DNA from: Synchiropus splendidus
Taxonomy: Eukaryota; Chordata; Actinopteri; Syngnathiformes; Callionymidae
Direction of reading: 5' to 3'
DNA: 64,000 bases
NCBI RefSeq assembly: GCF_027744825.2
Contig: NC_071347.1
Coordinates: forward strand, 20,346,001 to 20,410,000
Shown here: positions 13,208 to 27,351 of the stretch, piece after piece
How positions within the stretch are numbered: the stretch's first letter is position 1
Layout: each line of letters starts with the position of its first letter
The notes under the pieces: model-generated
The model's database searches: none
Told to the model about the DNA's origin: nothing
The model's input: only the letters and a program-made list of their open reading frames with translations
Made by a program: the position numbers and the translations under genes

Positions 13208-14121
13208 GGCAAAATAAACATGTACTCAGAAGAGCAATATGCAATATTAATACACACACAAAAACACATTATGTTGCCAAAATCACAACACAGACTATGA
13301 GGCACAATGTATCCACAGCAGGACGAGGACACACAGGTGTGTTGTCAGAGTGCCGGGCCTGTGGGCTGATGAAGACCCGGTTCTCAGGGAGAACTTTGCG
13401 AGGAGCTCTCACCCACAGAGATACCAGCCGTCTAAATTTAGCCTGCAGATAAGAAGGCCTCAGCTTTCACACTTCAAACTGGGTCCCACTTAGTCCCGAC
13501 TGAAGAGTGAGAAAGTTCTGACCCGGCACAGATGGAACCACAGAAGCTGCCGACCTGTCTCAGATCTACACTCTCAGATTATCCAGACTGTTGGTACATT
13601 ACATCAGTAAAATGTTTAACAGAGCAAAACTGGACCAGACGCAGAGCTTCATCAAGGTTTTGGTACCATACCTCCCCCCAATCCCCCACCAACCCACACA
13701 CACTTACTCACCCATCGCTCCCCTTCACAGTTACCCTCCAAAACAACAACACAAAGACAAAACTGGTTTTAATCCAAGACTGTGTAATCCTGGCAGGAGG
13801 CCATGGATCAGTGCCCGAGAGGAGGATTGTGTTTGGGGAATTCAACTCGGCCAAGGTGGTCTTCATTTAGCCACATCAAGAGGTGCTGCGCTGCGTGAAG
13901 AGGTCTTCATTCAAGGACCACTATCTACAATCCCATAATATACCCACACCTTCATATACAGCTGAAAACACACTCAGCCGCAGGTAAACACAAACACATG
14001 CAGTATTCTATCTCAACATCACACACACACTTGACATATCCAGAAAAGTTCATGCTCATCAAAGTCATAAAACAAAAAATAATAGTAAACAATAATCAGG
14101 TCTGATGGCTTGCAGAAGTCA

Positions 14122-14140
14122 GTGTGTGTGTGTGTGTGTG
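14122..14140. repeat. (GT)n microsatellite
   Basis: Uninterrupted GT run of about nine units. Confidence 0.85.
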
Positions 14141-17100
14141 GAGGAGGGTCGTGACCACAGCGCCTCCCTCAGGGCTCTCCCTGCATGACTCCATCTCTTT
14201 ACGGTGTAAACGGCCTCACTAAACTCATTACCGTCTTAATTGGAGCGCTGAACATGTTTTCTAAGCTTCTTCACTGGTTTATGATTCACAAACACTCAAC
14301 ACTTTCGTCCCCCCTCCTTTTCCCCGTCCCTCCGGCCCTCAGGGCCACAGCCGCTGCTGCTCCACGTGAGGAGACACCTGTGTCCTGGGCCTCAGCATCT
14401 GGAGGAGGCTGGCGTGTCCTGGGCACATGCCGGCTCTCATGAGTTAAACCTCTCCAGAGACCCTGCGGGCTCTGGCCGGGTGAGAATGAGAGGCTCGGGA
14501 CACCCAGTCCTGGACCTGCTGAATAGTTCTGATCTGGATTTTCCCACTGAGAATTCCTCATTGGTTTGTTTTCTTAAATGCCGCCGATCCCTTGCTGGTT
14601 CGCACAAAGATGTTGGACTCAAACAGAGTTTTAATCTGACGAGGAACTGAAAGAACTCGGCGGATCAGGGCTCCACGGCGACGTGAGGTTTTGTAGGTTC
14701 TGACCCGACCATTATTTCTGGATGTCGGTGACAAAGTGAAGCGAGCCAGGATTTACCGGGATTAAGCTGCCGCTTAGCACTCGAGAGCGGTTGACTTCGA
14801 GAGAACCCGAAACCTGACTAGGATCATTCACATGGCAATATTCCATTCATGATTTTTCTCTTAGTGTTTGTTAAATATTTTGAAAATGTTTTTATAAATA
14901 GTCAGAAGAAGGTTCTTTGCTGTTTCTTCTTCATTGCCAAGTCTTTGACGACTCAATCTGAGCCCCAAAATAAAAGAGTCATCTGAAGAGGCCAAAGTCT
15001 CCAAAGTCAAAGAAGTGAGTCATACAGGGATGTAGGTCCTAAAGGAAACCTGAGTCAAAAAAAAGAGTCAAGACTGGAGGTCCAGGTCATAAAGAATAAG
15101 ACCTTACTCTTTCAGTCATGAGTCCAATAGTCTTCATAGAGCTGTGAGTCACCTGAGCTCTACAGAGTCTAATCCTTCAGACCTGGTTCTAGAAGAGATG
15201 TGATTCTCCAAGACATCCGGGATCTGTGGAGGCCTCGGTCCTAAACAGATCTGACTCCCAAAGAGACTCAAGTCCACAGGACGACAAAACGATCAGGAGT
15301 CTGATAAAATTATGACTATTCAAGGGCGGTCCTGGTGGGGCGTCAGAACCAGGAGCCGGGGCCTGGGGGCCACCCCCTCTGACATCAGCGGGGCCCCACA
15401 GCCTGGGAAGTCGAGCATGTGAGCTTCCCCAGGTCATTAGAGAGCAGCTTGAAAAGACTGTCACCAGGAAGGAGATAAGCCGCCACGGCGCAGTAATAAG
15501 GCCCAGAATAAAGGCCCCTCTGTGGAGGACAGCGACCCGGATTACAGGGAGACTGAAAAGGAGAAAGTCAATGGACCTGGATCCCCCTACACACCACACC
15601 CCCCACCCTACTAAAATATGAACTGGAGAGTGGGTGGGGGGCCATTGGGAGGGGGTCTTCTTATGGGCCCGTCCAAGCTAAAGAAAGTGGGAGGAGTCAG
15701 CTGGAAGCGACCCTCAGAACCGACCAACACATGAACCTGCCAACCTCCGGCCCATGAGCTGGATAGAATCAAATCGTTTTTACTTTTTGTTTTTCATTTG
15801 AGTGAAATTTGATCTTTCCGTCCTGTGATCTTGATCCAATTTTAGAATTATCATTATCTTATTATTATTTTTACTTTTTACTGACATTTTATATTATTAC
15901 TTTTGTATACTCTCCTGATAATTTTTCAAAAACATTTACGTTTGTTTGTTATGTTTGAAAGTGCTGACTCGCGAATGTTTTTTCGCCTTGGCTGCCTGCT
16001 GCATAAACATGACTGTACATATTTTGGTAGATAATCATGTGACTTAATGACATAACTTATGTCTAATTTGCGCTTAGACCCACGAGATTTCGGGTTTAAT
16101 ACCGTCTGCTCTGGTGCTCCAGAATCTCGCACATCTGTGAACGATTTGTCGAAGCTGGTTTGAAAATCCAAAACATTTCAAATATCTCCCATGGAGACTC
16201 CCGACGTTTGATGCTGTCAGCAGTCACGCTGCAGGACCGGCCCCGGGCTCACTGGACCGTCACTTTCAGGTGGGTTCTGGAGAGTAAGTGAGGGGGCTTT
16301 CTAAACAAACGTTCCAATAATGAGATCATCCAGCTTCTAATGGACTCTTGGATTGCCGTGATTGTCAATGGTTAATACCAAGCAGACATCCCAGGTCCAA
16401 TTCCCTGCTGATCCAGCACCAGCTGGCAGCAGTTAGATCCTTCCAGCTGGGGGCGACCCTCAACAGCACCACGTCATTTCTGTGTTTATGAAGCTGCTTT
16501 TACTGAAAGAGCTTTCGGGGTTCATTTCCAACTCCTTATCACTCGCCAGGTCTCAACCATTAGATTACCAGAGATCTTTCACCAGCCAAGTCAGCCAGAC
16601 TCTTGATAAGAGACGTTCCTGGCTCGGCAGGAGCAACAACATGTCTGGCTCTGGATGAAGGGTGACCCTCAAAGATGTTTAAAGAGGTGAATGGAGAAGA
16701 TAAAACGTTCAGAGGAAAGGCCTTTGAGGACTTTCTGTAGAAGGTTTTAGGAGGACATTTTAGCACCATATGTTCCCAGTAGATGAGGTCCAGGATAGGT
16801 GTTCTATAACAGGCAGTGTAGAGATTGCAAGATGTTTACATGGTGGACTGTGACCTGTCCATGGTCACTCTGACAGGAATCACAGCGCACTGATGGTAGA
16901 GATCCTAGTGTTCCCTGTAAAGGACCTTGAGGTGATCCAGAACCAGAGGTAGGGTGCGTTCCAATTCCTTCCTTAATCCTCAACCTCACTCCTGCGAGGA
17001 GTAAGGACTCTGCCACTTCTTAGGAAGTTAAATTGAGGAACGTGGCTTCCTCAATCTTGAGGAACCATCTCCCTCTGTATAGAGAAATACCCAGAATCCT

Positions 17101-20100
17101 GTGCGTACGGCGTTGAAAACAGAGAGCCCGAGCTACAAATGTAAATATTTTCTTTGTCAATTGTGATATAAAATTTACAAAAACAGTAGTTTTATCCTAG
17201 TTCATGCCCATTTTATGGAATTCTGCCTCATCATTGGATTTATTTTTATTGAGGGGGGGGGACACACCTCAAAACCCATTCAAAGCCAAGTTAGTTAGTG
17301 TTAGTGTTCCAGAATTGCTTGTGCCTGCTTCGCTCTTCTACATATAGATTTCAGCTGCGTCACTCTGTTGTCATGGTTACACAAGGAAAAGGTTCCCAAC
17401 TTCCCCCCGCTGGTCTTCACCTCCTCACCCACCCAGATGCTGGCGCACATTGTCCCCACATCACTGTCACTGTCAGCGGCAAACTCGTCGCCCACCCGCC
17501 CGCTAACCTCACCGGGCCCCCCGCAGGTTTGAGCGGGTAATTGTTCTGGGACCCATCAGTGAGGGTGAGCGGCGACTCTCCAGCAGCAGGAGATGCCCCC
17601 ACACCCTCACCCCCACCTCTCCGGTGTGATCACTGCCTAAAAGCTTGGACTTTATTCCTTAGACTTCAACTTTAAGAGTCCTGCGACCCCCCCTCTAGTG
17701 AGCCTCCCCGCCACAGCTGCCCAGCTCCAAATCCAGACCGGGAGCAGCAAGACAGGAGTGTGAATAGAAGCAGAGAGTGAATGGGAGGATGATGGGTGGT
17801 CCCCGCACCTCAGGACTGGACTTCATGAAGCCAAAGGATCCCTCATGTCACCTCCGACAATAATCAACAAAAATGTTCCGGAGTTCAGACTTCCTGGAAA
17901 GACATTCTCTCTTTGTCCGGCTGATATTAGACGGCAGTCGCCCCCCTGTCCACCACTGCCGCCCACCACCACGTCAGCCTCCATCCCTCTCTGTCTTTAG
18001 CATTCGCTCTGTCTTTTGCCCACCAAAACAAACTCCCAAAAGCTTCCACCTTGCGGTGGCGGTGCTGTTTTATCTTCCGTCTTGTTCAATTCATAAGACA
18101 CGAAACCAAAATGAGTCTTTCAGAAGGTCATGTGAAGAAGGTTGGAGACAAAGTCAGGGAAGGTTGGGCACGTGGGGAGGAGAGAACGTTGGTGATGGTG
18201 ATGAGGAAGACAACCAATGAGGTTCCCTGATGAAAGAGTACGGGATGAGGTTAGGTAGGCAGCCTTACATATTGCATGCTGACGTACAGGTGTTTTCACG
18301 GGTGTAGATCTCGCATCACAGGGGCAGAACAAGGACACGCTTGGAAGATCTCTTCAACCCCTTATGTGGCTCAACTCCTTACTGACTTAAAGTCTGAAAT
18401 CCACAGCTGTTTGAGGGGCTTCAAATAGCGTGAGCAAAAGAGCGGCATCCCATGGCCTACCTAACGCCAACCTCAGTCTTTTTTTACGTGACGTGCCACC
18501 CAAAGGCGTCAGGATATGCCGGGGGATGAGGGAACATATGCTTCAATTGAAAAGCTAACGCGTCAACAAGTAGCACTGAAGGCCGCCTTCGGCGTCAGCA
18601 TAGGACGCAAAAGTCCACTTTTCCAACATCGGTATATTACGGCATTGCAGAGAGGAAGGGAGACGCAATGCTAGCTAGAATTTTTAGACTCGGGTTATGT
18701 TCCAGAACCACCTATTGTTCTGTGAAATCGGTGTCACACAGAGTCAAATGGCTATGACAAAGAATTACTGTAATGAGCGCCATCTACTGGCCAATGACAA
18801 CATCTTCGTCCCTCATACTTAGAAGACCCTTCTCGAAACTAAAATTCAATGAGGAACAAAAACTCATGCTATGAAACCCATGACAAACGTGGTGATGTCA
18901 TCAGCTGGAGCAGGAGACTCTTTGAAGAGTGTGTATGTGCGTGTGTGAGATCTACGCTATCTGTGAGCGGCTGCTTGTTTTCTCTTCATCTCACGGGGAA
19001 GACTCTTCGCTCCAGCAGTCAGAGGAGTCCAGGTTTGTGCAGGTGAACCCTTTCAGGATGTGTTGTGTCAACAGAAGCTGCAGAGATGTAACGCAACTCC
19101 TGACAGGTCCTTGTCACACACATACACGTCTGTGGATACAGGCGATGGCGAGGTGATGTCATCTAGAAAAACCTGAGATTCACCAAAGCTTTCTGAAATG
19201 AGACTTAGAAAATATTATTTTTCGGAGTCTGGAATTGCGATTTTGAATGAAAAAGCTGACTTTGACTACACAAGGTTTGTTGCTGAGTCAGCTAAAATAG
19301 GCACCATTATGCTGTGTAAAAAAATACATATTTAATTTACAAATGTGATTATCAATCACATCTGAGGAAGTTTGAATTCTGGTTATGGAATTCTGGTAAT
19401 TCATGGTATTTATCTACTGTGTTACTGTATTTTTACTTTCAGTCTTGAAATGTGCAGCTTTTGAAATGTATTATGAAGACGGCGCCTTACAAAATAAAAC
19501 AGCGGTGTGAGGTCACTGTTAGCGCGTCTTTATTAGTTGTTCAGCTCAGCAGGCACGAAATTCAGGTGTTACATCTTTCACCTGTGACTCTTGTGACTTT
19601 AAAATACAGTGAATCGGATGAAGAGAAAGGTTTCCCATGATGCAGCTAGCACATTGTGCAGTAGCTAACGCTAATTCAGCTATTAAATTATTGACAGAAA
19701 AACCTTAAAAGCATAAGGAACTTTACTGCAAATTATTTCAGTAGATTGAAGTTTTAGAAATACATGTAAGTATTGTGTATATTCATTGTGTAGTAGGACG
19801 TGACACGCTGGACGAAGAAAGACTCGGGCATCAAAGAGGAAACGAGCTGGCACTAATAATGGAAAGTGTTTTGACATCCCGGTTTAAGTAATTATTGGAT
19901 TTAGATAAGAGGGGAATTCCACTGGATGTGAGCTAAAACAAACACAACAAAGATTCCAGCGAGTGCCAGCGAGGCCCCGGGCCAAGTCAGCGCACTCACA
20001 TTTCATCATGGATGTAATCACACATGAACAATGGAAAACTGCATGTCGAAGCAGCGGCAGGGTCACCATCGGGCCATGCTGCCGCCCGGAGAGCGCCGCG

Positions 20101-23100
20101 GCGTTGGCAAGGCTTTTTAGCGCGTGGAACTTTAGGAACCGCTCAAGCTCTGACTCGACTCTGTTGTTACTCTTGAGGTGTCAGAGGAAGCAATAGGAGA
20201 CTTGCGAACCCTTATTTCAAGGGTTTCTTATGACTTATTATCAAACTCTGTGGGCTAAGATGTCAGCCACATTTGACTAGCTAACAGCAACAGTTAAACG
20301 GCCACTTCTTCAGAGCTCCCATTGAAGGATATCAAATAGATTTTTCTTCACATTCGTTGCTCATTGTGGTCACCATTCTTTCAGGTACAATATTCCTGGA
20401 GCCTCTGGATAACGCAGGACGTGGTCAAACAAGACAGGTCACGTGACGCCGCCTACCCATCGACGACCAACAGTACCCCTCGTTCAAAGCCTCTTGAGGA
20501 GCGACGTAACGTCCAAAAGTATCTTTTAGGTCTGGCACATCCTCACACTATGCCCTGTGTTGACGCTAAGCTCATCTTGAAGCTGAGCCCAAACTCTTCA
20601 CCCTTCCACAGACTCTTTTCCCAACCCTTTCCCCCCCGATGCTAGCATGCCGCCATGCTGCTGTGTTACCAGCAGTAGCCTATAGAAAGCAAATAGAAAC
20701 AAGTCCAACAAAAATGCGAGACCCTCCTGCAATACTAACATGTTGTTAGCCACATTTATGCTAAGTGTGTTCACAGGCTAAATGGTCATGCTAGCGCCAA
20801 TAGCTTATGCACCCGTTCAGTGAGTTATTCAAAGGGTTATTTAGCAATCAACACTGTTCACGCATCATGTACAAACATGTTTAATAATCATACAAAATTG
20901 ATCAAAATAATTCTCATTTTGGACGTAATCCTGCGGCGTATTCCAACAGCCCACTTGAGGAAGCGGCCGTTTTGTCAGTGTGACGGAGCTAGATTAGACC
21001 GGCTGGTTTGAGAGGTAAATACAATTAAAGCATTCTTCACTCTTAGCGCTGGTCTGTGGGTTGATGCTACGCTAGCAGTTGTAAACTAGCTTAAATGCTA
21101 TATGAATTTTAAATGAGATACATTTGAGTCTGTGTTCATCCCACAACACTTCTCGACTTATTGTAGAATACTTTATTGTACTTGTCACCGGCTGTTGTAA
21201 CTCGGCTGAAGTTTAGCTGCCAAACTGTGTTCAGCAAACATGGCAAGCATTAGCTCAACCAGTAAAGTAAAGCAAAAAACTCAAATACAAACATACATGA
21301 TCAAAGGTTCTGTAGTCCTTCTGTTGAACAGAATACACAGGAAAACAAAATGGCGGCTGCAGACGTTGAGCAGAAACAAGCTGCTCTCATCTGCAACAGG
21401 AGGGAAGTAGACTTAATGACCTCTGACCTTCACTTAGGAGGTAATTACGCCTCTGAGACGTCACAAAAACATCAGCGGTCTGTTACCTGAAGCTGTGACC
21501 GTCCACATACCGCTGCCCTGTCAACAAACATGGCCGCCGCCGCCGCACTCCAGACATGACTCACAGTTCACCGCTCATTTATCTTCTTCATCAGCGTTTA
21601 TGAAGCTTTACGAAAGGTCAGACAAGCTTCCAGGAATCTCCGCTGCTCTTCTGCCAGTGCGCTCCATAAACTTTACGACTAGCAGGATTCTAAAAACTGG
21701 CTTTGATTTAATGCTCTGAGCTTTACAGCCACGTCTGTCAGTCACTCAGGAGGCTGTCGACGGTGCATTTGTTCAGGGCCGTTCTGGATAAGCAGCATCC
21801 ATCTGGCCAGCTCTGGATCAGAGCCGTGAGTGGGCAACTAAAGCCACTCCACTTTCTTACACTGTGGAACTCCAACATGAGGATAGTTCGGTGCGTAGAT
21901 GCAGCAAAATATTTTTTCTATAATCCAACAAAATTGTTCACCAAACTACTTCTCTGTGGCTCATCTCATTTTTTATCATCAACTTATGGACTATAAATAA
22001 AGAGCTGAGATAAAGATTTATCTAATTTGCATTTGTGGTAACACTTTAGATTGATGAACACATATTAACCATTAATAAACTACTTACTTACTTATTTACT
22101 ACTACTACTTGGTGGTGCATGGTGTTCTTTGTGTGAACCTCCGGTGACAATTCCAGGGTAAAAATCTAGTCAGCCTTAGCAAGGCATTAGTCAATACTTA
22201 ATAGTGATTAATTACTGCTGCGAATACACGTAGGAATACGTAGTTTTAGGGTAATAAATGCTCCCTTACACATGGTATAACAACATTTTGCAACAAGTGT
22301 AAATACACAAAGATACTGATATAAACATAACAAATAAGGAATCCATACATACAATAAACAGAAAAGTGCATATACAAAACATACAAAAGTACACTGAAAA
22401 AACATACTATATATACATATATATAGTATTTACAGAAAAATAAAAAATAAAACACACAATAATTGAAAAGAACATCATAATATACACACAAACAAACACA
22501 CTATAAAAGTACATATTCCCAAAGAGCACACTACACTCATGACAAACAAAACATGAGCAAAATAAACACATACATGAATGCAAAAAAACAACACAAACAG
22601 CACAAACATTGACAAAACACATCCTCATATGTCGTGCAAGACAAATGTATGGATGTTTAAATATGAGGCTAACATAAACTACAATCTTTTTCTGTTACCA
22701 TTTTCATTTCTGTTATGGAGGCAGAAGGCTGTCCCAGCTACTTGGGGCAAGAGGCGGAGGACCCCCTGGACAACCCACACAAGCCCAGCGCAGAGAGCAA
22801 CCCCGCTCGGACGTTCTTCAAGCTGGGCTCGAACCCACAACCTTCCTGCTGTGAACTAAACTCAAGCAAGTTGGTCCTGGCTTCCCGTCAGCCGGGGTTA
22901 ATCCCACACCTGTAATCTGCGCGCTCCCAGCTGTACTTTCAGCTCGCTGGCTGGACGCGGCCTGAGCGGCTCTGATCTACTCTTCAATTACGGCATGTAG
23001 CAATCATCTCCTCGCCAAAGACGGTGCTTGAAGTTAAAAGCGCTGACAGTGATCATTAGCAGACGCTCCGGCTCTTCAGCTCCAGAAACAACTTTACAAC

Positions 23101-25080
23101 TTTGTTATTTTTTTTTCAGCCTTTTATGTAAACTATAATCGAGGAAGTGGATTCTTCCGCTGCCCCACACTGGAGGCTGCGGTGAAGGCTAAACCCTGCG
23201 CTAAGCCCTGCGGTTTGGGATGATGACACCCGCAGACTTACATGATCGCTAAACACCAGGAGATGATGGCAGCCAGCAGGTTTCTCCTCCTGCGACCGGC
23301 TCCTCCAGAGTGACGGCTGAGTGACGGGAGGTTCCGGAGGCAGCGTGTTTGGATACGATGAAGCCACACTGTGATTCCCACGATCAGTCTGTGTCGCGGC
23401 GGAAACATCTCATCTGGTGGATGAGCTCCTGCCCAACACACTTTCTTTGTAGTTACTGAGCTTCACACGCACCAAGCCAGGAGGGCGTCTTCATTCCCAT
23501 CACCAGCCAATCTTCTGTCAAGCTAGCGTGTTTTCATAACAATGGGACGAGTCATGTCCAATCTGAAACATTACAGCTGACCTTGTGAGGGCATGAGCAC
23601 CTAGCTCTTCTTGTTGACCGGTCACGTTGACCCTGTTCGACCTGTGGCTTCTTCAGATCTCCAGGTTTCCATCCCTGTTCTCAGATTACCACTGAAACAT
23701 CCCTATCCTCAGCCATCTCCAGCTGAAAAAGAATGTGAACCTGAATCTGGAGTGAGGTCTTCGCCACCTTCATGTCTCCTTATCAGATACAACTGTCTAG
23801 AAGCAGCAGGTCTATGCAGAGACTCTCACAGCTCCCAGCTAAAGTCATTTCAGGTAGCCTTTCCGTGGCAACCCTGCGTCGATGAGGGAGCGGATATCGT
23901 ACCGTTCCTCACCAGCAACTCAGGCGACAGGACAATATCAACACCAGACCATCTCCTCTACAAAGTCTGTGCTCGGTGGGCGGCATCATCCAGATGCGCC
24001 ACTGTTGCGACTCAGGCTTTGCCTCCACGTCGCCACCAACTGTAGGACCTACAGATAACTAGGTGCTCAGATTTAGGGATGGTCCTGCTGCGGTGAAGCT
24101 AAACTGGCGTCTGGAGTCAGATCTCAGGTGTGAACTCAGTAAGAGGGGCTTCAAAGTGAATATTGCCGTCAGAGTCCAGGCTAGTTTGCCCCTCGGGTCA
24201 GGTGGAGGTCACTTCTGCAGACTTGCTGCGGGAGACTTCGCTGGTCCTCAGCTTCGTCACCAGAGGACGTGAAGGTGAATGCAGCCATAACCAGCGCACT
24301 AACTAAGCGAATGGTAGCAAAGTATAATCAAAACATGCCATGTTTCTTCCACCCAGAGTCAGTATCATGGCGACCTGGGACGGGGAAAGGGTTAAAGCAG
24401 CTGTTCCTCCGCGGGCCCGTTCTGACAGGTTTCCTCAGGAGGTTATTGTGTTAATAGCGGCAGGAATAAAGCAGCTGTGCTCCCATTGTGGTCTCCTGAT
24501 CCTCGCGCTCTTTGAAGCCGCGCAGCAGATCAGTGTCGGGGAGAAGCTCGGAGGCTGTGTGAGGAGCTAAACGCTTCCATCGCGATGACGACTCAGCTCA
24601 GCTCAGCGAGCCTCAAACTAATTAGGAAGTTGTAAACCGACAGAAATCTGCTTTTGTGCGGAAAGACGACAGCGGATTAGCGGCCGACACACCTGGAGCC
24701 GCGCTGGAATTCTGACGTCGACCACCAGCGACCACAGTCAAATAACCGCAGATAAAACAACCACATGAGAGAAAACTTTAGCAACTAGCTTGTTAGATTC
24801 ATATTTGCTATTCAGCTTGTTGTGTCTGAACAAGCGTATGATTTCATCACCATTTATTCCAGAGAGATTAGCACTGCTATCTTTAGCGACAAAAAGCTAC
24901 TTTCAACTAGCATCCAAGCTAATGTGTCACCTGCTTACTGAACTCATTGGTCATACATTGATAACTTTGTCTATCATAATCTACTCCGCCAAGTTAGCAA
25001 AAATCTAGCGCCCATTGGCTATGCTAGTCTTTGTTTACTGACACGTTATCTATTCTAGCATTTCTAAAATCTGTTTCCAG

Positions 25081-25510
25081 CTAGAACCACAGCAGCTAAA
25101 TTGGCGTTTGCGCCATGTACACTTGGCATCCACATGTTTACCTCTAGCCAATTCAGGTACGGTAGCATTCGTATCTTTGAAAAATGGATACTATGTACCC
25201 TGTACCTCGGAAGTCGGAGCTGGAAATGACTACGAGTTTGGTTATCAAAGTTGGAGAATAAGATAGTGATGTGCACTAAAGCTATTTGCGTGCGGAGTGC
25301 GGATGTAAGCAAGAACACAAATTTGCGAAATGTGTTTGTTTCAGCTATTTAAAACTTCTACTTCCTGTTTACACTCGGGTAAGCCATCTTGGATTGCATG
25401 AGGATTCTCCAACCGTCCGACTTGGAAATCCTACATCGGGTGACGTCAACAGGCGGCGCAACTGGCACCAAGAGTTGAGCTTTTCTAGCAAACACATGCT
25501 AACCATATAA
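25081..25510. repeat. Dispersed repeat copy B, related to 7204-7740
   Basis: Contains CTTCTACTTCCTGTTT, AAGCCATCTTGGATTGC (25381-25397) and GAGGATTCTCC in the same order as copy A, but lacks about 14 bp between the last two. Same strand as copy A. Confidence 0.5.
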
Positions 25511-25978
25511 ACTTTGGAGCCCAGTCAGCGTAGCTAGCATATGCTACACTTGAATCTAGGCTCCACACTTGGCTAGCTCTGTTCATCATCAGCGCCTCCA
25601 AAAAAAAAGCTTGAGCGCAGAAGAGGATACGGTGGTGTTGACGCCCCCCTGTGGTGACGGATGTTTGCAAGGAGCGCTGGATTACAGGCCTCCTGCGGTG
25701 GGATGGAGAGCCGCTCTATCGCTCCTCTCTTCCGTACGCAGTGTCAGTGGCAGGGGTCAGGGGTCGGTGACCTTCAGAGATCTTCCACAAGAAGAAGGGG
25801 TCTTTACACCCTCGGGGAGGGGGGCTATTGAGCTGAACCAGCAACCCCCCGCCACCTTACTTACGTGGTGACACAGCACTTATACGTCAGGGTTCTAACG
25901 ATAAGCACAGTGAGCTGGAAAGATGAGAGAAGAGTTTGGAATAATGAGAGCAGAGTTGATGGCAAAGCAGGGACGGAC

Positions 25979-26005
25979 CTGGGTCCAGGGTCCAGGGTCC
26001 AGGGA
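25979..26005. repeat. 7-bp tandem repeat (GGGTCCA)n
   Basis: About three to four consecutive GGGTCCA units. Confidence 0.75.
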
Positions 26006-26429
26006 CGCCCTCGCAACAATAAAATCCCAGAGATGTGAACAGAAGACGTCATGATACCACAGATACCTGATGCAATGTTGAACAAATGTGGCACAGCTTT
26101 GGGCTGTAAACATCATTTCACAGTACACTTGAGGTGAGGCCTGACTCAGTAGAATGTATTTAGATTTTGAAAAACGTGGGATTTTTTTAAATTTGATTTT
26201 ATAAAACACTTCAACTTCTCTGCAGCCCATTAGGATTCGCACAAGCCCGACCTCTACTGGAGACTCAGAGAACTAGACTGAGAGAACACTGATGCACGAG
26301 TGAGTGAGGTGTCATGAATGAATCAGTGAGGAATAAGTGAATGATGAACGAGTGAGTAAGTGGGATCAAGTGAGAGTGTTTTGCGACAGAGTGAATGTTT
26401 GGATGTAGCTGCTGAGGGTGTGAGTGAGT

Positions 26430-26634
26430 GGGTTTGTCTTGTTTCTCACTGCTGTGACCCTTTCCCCAGCCTCTCATCCTCAACCGAACCATTCAAAACA
26501 CATGGCTCACCTGAACCTAACTCAGACCCAGTTATAGTGATCTGGTCTTCCCCCTAAAATTGGGGCTTAACCTTGTTAGGACCGGCCAAAAGATCCTAAG
26601 CAAAAGGTGTTTTGCCAAGAATTGGTCCCCACAA
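26430..26634. mobile_element. MITE-like dispersed element, second copy
   Basis: Shares CCCTTTCCCCAGCCTCTCA and the terminal GGTCCCCACAA with the copy at 13018-13207, in the same orientation. The left terminus is degraded. Confidence 0.5.
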
Positions 26635-27337
26635 GAACAGATAAACCCAATCCGACACACACAGAAGAGGACACGCCCTCTGCTCGGCTTACTAATGTCT
26701 GCAATTATGCAGTTTGATAGAAAATCACTTAATGGCTGTTTGTTTACACGTGTGGTACAGTTTAATGTGCTGCAGCTGCTGGAGGAACAACACAGCAACT
26801 CTCTTGCTTCACGACTCAATAATTCTGCACAAATGAGCACTGCTTCGTCTGAAACTCACAAGACTCTCGTGGAGCGCAGGGGCCTTCTGAGGGCCCCTCA
26901 GAGTCCCGGGACCCGAGGGGCTCCACAAGGCAGTTAAAACCACCACCCCTCCCCCTGAAAATGACAATAAGCATGGACAACATTTCTGTGAAGGCCTTGC
27001 CAGTTAGACAGACTACATTAACAACAAGAGAGTTCAGTGAAAGGTGGAGTGGAGTTGGCCCCTGCTCTTCTTCAAGGTTGTGTCCTGGGGCACATACACA
27101 CGAGCGTATGCTCATGATAACCAGAGGGAGAGCACGGCACTGTGACCTTGGAAGAGGAGACTTTGACCTGGGCTGTGGTTCAGTGTGGAGCAGTGAAAAC
27201 GATCAACAAGGGTGACGTGTCACTGCAGCGTCCTCCGTGCTTCATATTTGTTGAGTTTGTTTTGCTGTCGTGTGGAAAGCAGCGGCGGTTTTGCCACTGA
27301 CACGGACCGATGTCAGCCCGTTCATGGTCTTCAGAGG

Positions 27338-27351
27338 CCACCAGATGGCGC
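27338..27351 (+). promoter_or_regulatory. CTCF-like motif upstream of IRAK4
   Basis: CCACCAGATGGCGC matches all 14 positions of the CTCF core consensus CCASYAGRKGGCRS. It lies about 0.7 kb upstream of the IRAK4 start codon. This is a motif match only; occupancy is unknown. Confidence 0.4.

Noticed and set aside
22800..22860. tRNA-like B-box (GGGCTCGAACCC)
   Set aside because: No A-box, acceptor stem or cloverleaf around it; it fits the end of a degraded interspersed repeat.
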